From positions 88,182,647-88,246,646 of the forward strand of contig OY856186.1 of assembly GCA_963693315.1 (NCBI GenBank): DNA of 64,000 nt, written 5' to 3'. The position numbers were made by a program, and so were the translations under genes. The notes under the pieces were generated by a model, which saw only the letters and a list, made by a program, of their open reading frames with translations, was not told the DNA's origin and did no database searches. Below are positions 61,694 to 64,000 of this stretch, in pieces (position 1 is the first letter of the stretch; every line of letters begins with the position of its first letter). The stretch is from Diogma glabrata (taxonomy: Eukaryota > Arthropoda > Insecta > Diptera > Cylindrotomidae).

Positions 61694-62690
61694 TTACAAA
61701 ATGCGATTCAAGTCGGTTTGACTTTTGATCCATTCAATCTTACTGCCTTCCATTTTACGTACCAGCACCTTATGATTTTGGGTCCAAGCATATTTGATCT
61801 TCCCATCCTTACATAGTTTTCGGGCGCTTTTTAGAATGTTGAAATAGAAAGATGTTAATTTTTCGCCTATAAAAATCTTAGATGTAGATGTTGTTCCTTC
61901 GAGTTGAAATTCATTGGCGAATATGCATTTCTTATAAGATTTTTTCCTTTCGATGAACTTGTCCTTTGTGGCTGAATCGCTCATGGTCACGTCGACAGGT
62001 ATTCCATATTTGTAGACTTCATTTACTTTTGGTTCAAATACTCGCTTTACAATGGATATATCACTCTCAGTAATATTATGGTCGATTTTCTTCATTATTT
62101 GAACTACTTTCGGCCTTAGATCTTTTTCATTTAGTGAGTGTGGCAGCCCAGTTATTTTTAAATTATTTTTTACCTGAGTTAATTCGGCTTTAAAAAGTTT
62201 GTATTTCAACAGTTCAATGTCATTATTCAGCATACTGTTTTCTCTTTTAAGTTGTTCCACGGTTTTGCAGAGCACGTTGATTGTTTTTTGCATGTTCATC
62301 ATGCAAATATACAGGTCCCGGTTTGTTGGGTTTGCTGGAATATTTTTAAGGAGATCGTTTGTGGCCTGATTTCCGCACTCGGTTGATGTTGATTTTGGGT
62401 GTTGATGGAGAACATCACTAGATATATCCCGAGTGATAGGAGCAGATGGCGGAGTTGGAGTAACTGACGTCGATGCCGTTGGTGTTGAAGGTTATGTTTT
62501 GTGATATCATTTTTGTAGTTTTCACAATACCAATCGTTTTTTTGTTGCAGTTCTTTAAATTCGGCATTATTAATTTTAGCCCTCAAACATCCCAGATGAA
62601 AGAACTTCTTACAGATCTGGCAAAAAAGACATTTATCAGTTAGGTAAATTTCACCAAACACATTTACCACATTTTTTCGTCATTTTGGTA
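61694..62690 (-). pseudogene. CR1-type LINE ORF1: PHD-like finger and coiled coil, frameshifted
   Basis: Reading from about 62686, MTKKCGKCV is in one frame. Then YLTDKCLFCQICKKFFHLGC and DWYCENYKND lie in a second (62299-62670), together making a PHD-type cysteine/histidine pattern. The rest shifts frame again near 62490 and continues as NMQKTINVLCKTVEQLKREN (coiled coil), KNNLKITGLPHSL, IVKRVFEPK, FANEFQLEG and AWTQNHKVLVRK (61694-62302). The layout matches ORF1 of the LINE at 45218-49936. Two shifts make it non-functional. Confidence 0.8.
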
Positions 62691-63975
62691 ACTTGGACAC
62701 AAACTCCAAACCACAACAAAGAAAAAAAAAAGATGGCGGTTTATTCTCAAAATTTGTTGGATTCTTTTTCAATACAAAAATCACTTCCTACCACTTAAAA
62801 TTTTAGTTATTCATTTGAATTAAACTATAAACTTTTCTTTTTAGCTGGTTAAACATGCGTTAATTATTATAATTTTTATTTTAGTTGATTTTTAAAGTGG
62901 AGCGAAGAAATAAAGGCTTGTTGACAGTTTGACATCTGTCTCTCTCCCTGTCTCAATTTGATTTTATTATAATAAATAAACAAAAATGAAACGTCCTGCA
63001 TTAGATTACTTAAAACTATTTCATAAAGTGACAATTTTCTAGTTTGATCGTAGAAAAATTAAAATATTTATCAACGTTTTTGTTGAAAACCATTAAACTG
63101 ATCCATCCATGCAGACTTAATTGCAAAATGTCAAACCCCGTTGTACAATAGATTTCTGGGCAGCACATACTGCCAGACAAACAAATTTGTTTATTATTAT
63201 AGATTCAAAAAAAAAATTAAATTAAAAAGAGGAAACTTTTTTTTTTACTTAAAAGTAAATATTATGCTTGCGTTCTTTTGTAATAAAAACTGAGCAAATA
63301 ATTCTAAAGTGACCCATAAAATTCCAAACTTTTGTTTTGTTTTAAAACTTTATGTTTCTAAATATTATCTTTATTGGTCTGTAGACCAACCACAATTTAT
63401 AGTAATTTCATCGCACTTAGTATTATTTCTATAAATTTCTTGTATTTTACTTAAAAAGTTTTTTTTATTTAAAATATATGGATAAACATTGTGATAATAA
63501 ATCTAATAGTTTGTTGTGTAATTTTTTTGTTAGACAAATTTTTTTAATTCATATGCGATTATTTTTTCCACCCTTAAAACACATTATTTGTAGAAGAAAG
63601 ACATATAATTTTTTTGATACTAGTGCCTGCAAATTATTATAGGGATGAACTTTGTAGAATTTTTTTATTTAATAAATAAGATTAAAACTTGTTTTATTTT
63701 TTGTTTGTTTTATTATCAGGAAGATGTACTATTTTGTTGAATTTGCAATCTACACATAAACATAGGACCATCCCGACATTAATGTTTCCCGCGAGGAATT
63801 AATAAAAAAAATTCGAAAAAATAGAGAAAACAGAAATGTAGTTCATGATTTTGTATTTAATCAAATTAAATTTAATTTGGATTTTTTATGGTTCGTTTAT
63901 TTTTGTTAGATAAAGAAGATTCTATTTTGATTATATATATTATATATATAATAATAATATTCTATTTTGATTATA
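62691..63975. other. AT-rich stretch before the gap, nothing recognised
   Basis: No homeodomain exon, repeat array or RNA gene seen. The final part is simple AT-rich sequence with TATATA runs (63930-63975) next to the gap. Confidence 0.4.
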
Positions 63976-64000
63976 NNNNNNNNNNNNNNNNNNNNNNNNN
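63976..64000. other. Assembly gap (N run)
   Basis: Twenty-five N bases to the window end, preceded by low-complexity sequence. Confidence 1.

Larger units (their letters stand above)
57934..62690 (-). mobile_element. Near full-length CR1-type LINE in the upstream SHOX intron
   Basis: The T-run at 57935-57951 is its poly(A) end. Then come about 390 bp of 3' untranslated sequence, ORF2 (58341-61230) and ORF1 (61694-62690). Orientation is the same as the host gene. The left flank ends CACTTAGGTGA. I found no matching right-hand duplicate, so the 5' end is approximate. Confidence 0.82.

Overview
This window is eukaryotic and looks like arthropod, most likely insect, DNA. It is strongly AT-rich and carries spliced coding exons of a SHOX-family homeobox gene. 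Everything else I can identify is transposable-element (TE) sequence of types common in insects: CR1/Jockey-like, RTE-like and I/LOA-like LINEs, Gypsy-type LTR elements, hAT elements, a Polinton/Maverick integrase, foldback elements and MITEs. I cannot name the species. There are no bacterial-style genes and no CRISPR array. The last 25 bases are an assembly gap.

Host gene: on the minus strand the last two coding exons of a SHOX/SHOX2-type gene are present (56941-57158 and 51215-51394). They join in phase and end in a clear OAR motif. The intron between them (5.5 kb) is bracketed by a long inverted repeat, and one arm is split by a 5'-truncated I/LOA-like LINE whose RT-RNase H frame is still open. 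The upstream intron holds a near full-length CR1-type LINE (57934-62690). The homeodomain exons lie outside the window or beyond the gap.

Layout: 1-4.5 kb, a non-autonomous hAT element (375-3111, perfect 8-bp TSD) with two copies of a MITE-like family, then a small inverted-repeat element. 4.5-8.25 kb, the 3' end of a Gypsy-type element whose LTR contains TA-dinucleotide tracts and two almost perfectly palindromic elements. 8.6-15.3 kb, a three-level nest: an inverted-repeat-bounded element contains a decayed ZMYM1-like hAT transposon (4.6 kb, perfect 8-bp TSD), which contains a 445-bp MITE. 16-18 kb, a Polinton integrase relic split by an RTE-like LINE with a 12-bp TSD. 19-21.4 kb and 39-41.6 kb, two inverted copies of one repeat family with about 290-bp internal tandem repeats. 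23-38.6 kb, LINE relics of one clade, an unusual transposase element (29186-31254), a palindromic MITE (25716-26585) and more nested insertions. 42.4-50 kb, a CR1-type LINE with a PHD-finger ORF1, split by a 3.7-kb foldback element made of about 22 copies of a 146-bp unit in opposing arrays.

Apart from the SHOX exons I see no convincing host gene. Nearly all TE open reading frames are broken. The intron LINE at 51967-54588 is the main exception, but it lacks its endonuclease end. Coordinates marked by TSDs are precise; other boundaries are by eye and may be off by tens of bases.
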